Shown here piece by piece: positions 60,233 to 64,000 of a stretch of DNA of 64,000 nt. Source of the DNA: Triops longicaudatus (lineage: Eukaryota; Arthropoda; Branchiopoda; Notostraca; Triopsidae); contig JAGQDJ010000120.1 of NCBI GenBank assembly GCA_022885665.1, forward strand, positions 248,001 through 312,000. The letters are read 5' to 3'. The number at the start of each line of letters is the position of its first letter. Position 1 is the first letter of the stretch. A program made the translations under genes and the position numbers. The notes under the pieces were generated by a model. That model saw nothing but the letters and a program-made list of their open reading frames with translations. It searched no databases and was not told the origin of the DNA.

Positions 60233-62440
60233 TATCATGTCCGTGCTTCGGTCGTGCGTCGTAGTGTTTCGGAACGGGTAACTTTTCAGGCAAGGTAGTT
60301 TACTTATTGCCAATTTCTGTCCACTACTAAGAGAATCCAGTGGAGACCGGACTAAAATTGTCAGAAAGAGGAGACAGCACTTTTCCGTAAAAGTGACCTT
60401 CAGCGTGCAAGTTAAAAGCGAGTTGTGGGGGAAGCACCGTGCCCGTGTGCTAAGCGTGGTGCACTCGGCCAACCCCCCGTGCCAGTGCCACACTCTCCCT
60501 CCCCCCCCTCTCTCCTTTCAATCTCTCGCCTTGCACAGCGACAAACGCCACTGTGAGCGGGAGAGAACCCCAAGCCGTCGACGAATGTGGCAGTGCCGTG
60601 TCTCTGTGCGAAGTTGAGTTACTCGTTCGTAGCCAAACCGAAAACCCCCACAGGATTAAATCTCTCCTTTGCACTGTGACCCCAAACTTGGGAGTTTTTA
60701 ACCCTTGAAAATCTTGATTAAATGTATAGGCCTAGTGTTTCGGGCTTGTATACCATGTGCTGGGCTTGTGTTGTGTCAATGTATACCGGTGGTTGTTGTC
60801 ATTGTTCTTGCAATATTCCTTAGTGTATTTTGCAAACTCCTAGCGAGCACGGAATTTAAGTGGTGACATTCCCCCTACAAAAGGACGCCAACTTTGGAAG
60901 AACAAGAAGGCTTCTCTTCCTCTTCATCAAGGGGGAAAAAAGAGCAGAAAACCCAAACGGAAACCGGACCGGAACTCGGCTCTGGTTTGGCTGAAATTCG
61001 CATTGGATACCCTACATTTTCAAGGTAAGACATACTAGAAACTTGTATTCGTAGTGAAACATGCATAATTGCCATGTTTTGCGAGAGATAGTGCTCAGGA
61101 AGGGCGTAAGGTGAGCTTACGGTGGTCTGAAAGCTAACTTAAGGAGAGTTCAGTGGAAGCGTAAGGAAATCTGAATGGGGAATTTTTAGCAGTGAAAGCC
61201 TGTCATAGGAGCGCAACAAGGAATGGTATCATGGTAGAGATAGTGAATATTATCTAAGCATTTTTCTCGGCGTCTTACTCAGCATACAGCAAGCCATTTT
61301 CGTGACGAAGTCACAAGCAAGCCTTGTGTTACTCTTCGCTTCGCTTCCCCTCCCCTCGGTCTCCCTTTTTTTCGTATGCCTCCCAACCTCCCCGGGCCAT
61401 TGCTGGGATTGTATAGGGCTATTGAGAATCCTTTGTCATGACGTGCTCAACCGCGGCTGCGTTAAGACTATCCCCCCCTTCTCTCTCAAACCGCTTGTTC
61501 GAGTCTTCCACACACGCATACATACGCACACTAAAAACACATAGGATGCGACAAAAATAACAACGCAGTAGATAATAACTCGGAAGTTTGTTAGACCATA
61601 CCTTATATCGTAATTCAGTCGAGCGTAGAGGCTGGAAACCTTAAGGAAACGAGGATTTCATTGCTGAATGAAAAGGATTGCACAAAGATAACGGCTACTT
61701 AGGCCTGAGTATGGTAAAAAAAACGATGGTAGGAATTAGTAGTAGTAGCATGTTTGTGTCAAAGCTGGAAGAGTATGGAGTTATACATACTTTCATTCTT
61801 GGAACGTCTGCCATATTTGGTGGCGTGGGTAAAAGACCAACCCCGAGTCGTTGCAAACGAGCGAGGAGCGAACAAGGCAACTTTTTGTTTGCGGCGAGTA
61901 CACGGGTGATGAGGTAAGTCATTGGAAATTCATAGTAAGGAATTTCGTGGACTTGTTAGGACAAGTTTCCGGCATATGAAATTCTGGACTTTTCAGTACA
62001 GAAAATTATGTAATTGATAAAAGTTGTTACTGGAGAACCATTACAACGCAGAACAAAGTGTTTTAGATTGTTCCAGTGAAGTAGTGCTTTTATATATTGG
62101 TTAAATATTGCTTATATATTGGTTAAACTACCCCGAAATGGAGTAAAAATTGCCCGAATTTGCGTAACAGACCCCAGCCCAAGAGAAAACAAAATTAAAT
62201 ATCAGTAAAATTTTGGCGTTGTGAAGATCACCAATCCGAGAGATCTTAAATATGGAAATCATGTTTGTTTTACTTGTTAAGTAATTAGTGCGTGCTCTTA
62301 TTCTCAACTTTATATTCTGTTATTTTTTTTCTTTTGTGGAAATTCATGTTACGTTGGGTAGTATAGGTTTACAATTCAAGTACTTTTTACTCTTTCATTG
62401 ATACGTTACACGTACAAAACATTGCACTGACACTGCTACT
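60233..62440. other. Unassigned region with one exon-like segment
   Basis: A GC-richer block from about 60420 to 60660 and a segment at about 60856-61024 ending in CAAG|GTAAGA could be a non-coding or first exon of a + strand gene continuing beyond the window. Two reading frames are open in it, neither matching a family I know. No further exon identified. Confidence 0.3.
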
Positions 62441-63560
62441 TAGGAGTCGAGACTTCCTATTCTGTCAACATTGCAATGCAAACATTGCAATGCAACAAAG
62501 TAGTTTCTTTGTTACAGCATATAAACTTTCGGTTTGACTTCAATTTTGGAAAGGATTTAACAGCTAAGCTACATTGTAATTATACTCTTTTACGATGTTG
62601 CAATGTAAGTTGTTATAGCAAATATTTCTCATTGTTGAGAAATATTAATTTCTTGTTTCAACAAGTATGTACTCCGCACTTATACGCTGTCAGCCTTTCT
62701 GTGAGCATAGCAGTGTAATCGTTGGGGTCAGAAATTACTTCTTAAACATCCGAGAATGTCGCAGACAGTAATGTGATGGGCGGTGACATGGTCGTCTTTC
62801 AACTTTTAAATTAATAAATAGCCTTTTAAATGCAGGGTTATACTTGGCATTTGTGGAAATGTTTATCGTTACCAAGACTGAAGTGTCCAGGCACAGTAGG
62901 ACTAGTATACAGGATCAGACAGTATTTTTCATTGTTTTACTATAGGACTTAGGGAGGCTTTTTACATTTCATTCATGAATGATTTTATTGTTACGCTGGT
63001 TTACTATGGTTCTAGTATTGCAAAACGATTTAGTAACTGTGAAATTAACGTCGACTCCCTGTACAGTATTTGAACTCTGATTCAATGGCAGGATTTCGTT
63101 GTTGTTCTACATTATCCTACAACCAGGTATAGCATTAAAACAGTTGCATTGTTGCAATGTAGGCCTAGGCTTGAAAAGTTTTTTATCTTTCGACATTTTT
63201 CTATGCTTACCCTTCATTCCTTCATTATTATGCCGTTAGCAGTGGAATACATCGTAACAGTTTTCATGGTTGCATAAGCTACGACTTAAGCACAAGATTT
63301 GAGCATTCTTCGGAAGAATCTCTTTGTTATGTGATATTACCACCAGCATTGCACTGCTGCTACGTGATTTCATTGCTGTAATCTAAGCTCTGACTTTCAA
63401 GATTAGATCTTTTATTTTTTGTTGCATTAAGTTATTTTCTGTTATATTGTCATGCTATTAGGCATATCAGTATAACAGTCTCATTGTTGCAGCTTAGGTT
63501 TATGCTAATTTCATTGTTGTAGCATAGTTTACTAATTAAACACCTGCTTTACTTTTTCCC
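62440..63560. repeat. Degenerate array with TTCATTGTTGCA-like units
   Basis: Motif variants recur at irregular spacing: a 14-bp direct repeat, ACATTGCAATGCAA, twice at 62468-62495, ATGTTGCAATGTAAG (62595), GCATTGTTGCAATGTAGG (63147), TTCATTGCTGTAATCTAAGC (63370), CTCATTGTTGCAGCTTAGG (63480) and TTCATTGTTGTAGCATAG (63510). AT-rich, with no coding signal. Confidence 0.45.
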
Positions 63561-64000
63561 TTTAAACAATTGATCATTTTAATAGTCATATCTCGAATTA
63601 TTACATTGTTCTGTTATTTACACGATATGTTTTTTTTTTGTTTATTGCATGCAGTTGTGTAATAGGTTTATGTTTTCGAAACTGTGTTGGACATGAAAAC
63701 TTTTAAGGTGTAAGAAAGTGGTCTGTGTGACGACATTTGCTTATGGGAAGGTTGGGCTTTGGTTAGTTTTTTGTTCCGGACTTTGTTCCCGAAAACAGGC
63801 TTTTGCCGTAGATATATACCGCGTGGCAAGGCAGGCACACATGCCCCGGCACACCAGGATGACGAATGCAGGATTGTTGGAGGCTATAGAGACCCTTTAG
63901 CATTAAAAGGGGCGGACATTATGTTTGTTGTCCGCCGTGGCTGTTCCCGATCCCGTTTGCCTTTGGCTTCCTTTGGATAGCTCATGCACCACGCAGCCAA
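63561..64000. other. Right edge, no feature recognised
   Basis: Two overlapping short frames on the + strand (63718-63980) have no recognisable domain and no splice support. Confidence 0.35.

Noticed and set aside
60875..61075. Minus-strand frame over the exon-like segment at 60.9-61.0 kb
   Set aside because: Low-complexity and antisense to a better donor site; no family similarity on either strand.
1..64000. CRISPR array, operon, phage or bacterial defence system
   Set aside because: Spliced genes, spliceosomal introns and metazoan families throughout; no bacterial features.

Overview
This is animal nuclear DNA: AT-rich, with short GT-AG introns, no operons, and a series of deeply conserved metazoan genes that are readable only after splicing. 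An arthropod is the best guess. The nuclear receptor is an RXR of the non-dipteran type with an arthropod-style hinge, a Shaw-type potassium channel is present, and the repeats (BEL/Pao, hAT and Tigger/pogo remnants) fit. I cannot go below phylum with confidence; fairly compact introns and intact RXR make a fly or moth unlikely. All exon boundaries below were read by eye from splice sites, reading-frame phase and family similarity.

Layout, left to right. 1-3.6 kb: a decayed BEL/Pao LTR retrotransposon on the minus strand, followed by an inverted LTR-like palindrome and a head-to-head degenerate minisatellite carrying a hAT MITE. 6.2-7.9 kb (+): the 3' part of a Shaw/Kv3 potassium channel gene; its T1-domain exons are not in the window. 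10.1-16.2 kb (-): a complete 14-exon GABA-B receptor subunit 1 gene. 16.9-19.6 kb (+): ZNHIT6/BCD1, a box C/D snoRNP assembly factor. 20.1-22.4 kb (-): RXR. 23.4-27.0 kb (+): a long protein with a degenerate adenylate-kinase domain. 27.6-28.7 kb (+): a canonical AK1-type adenylate kinase sharing three intron positions with its neighbour. 29.2-52.0 kb (-): a procollagen galactosyltransferase (GT25) with an ER-retention tail. Its 18-kb intron hosts a class A GPCR gene on the opposite strand (39.8-48.5 kb). 53.7-56.0 kb (-): mitochondrial processing peptidase alpha subunit. 57.8-64 kb: no gene I can name, but a GC-richer, CRE-containing stretch that may be a promoter/5' UTR, a Tigger-derived element, and repeat-rich AT DNA.

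The genes are not a pathway. They alternate in divergent and convergent pairs (GABBR1/ZNHIT6 and RXR/AK-like divergent; Shaw/GABBR1, ZNHIT6/RXR and AK1/COLGALT convergent), as expected of a gene-dense invertebrate chromosome. I found no CRISPR, operon, tRNA or rRNA. No new defence or mobile system is evident. The most notable items are the pseudoenzyme-like adenylate kinase beside AK1, the nested GPCR with a non-canonical DRY motif, a GC-AG intron in the Shaw tail, and several families of short-period degenerate repeat arrays.
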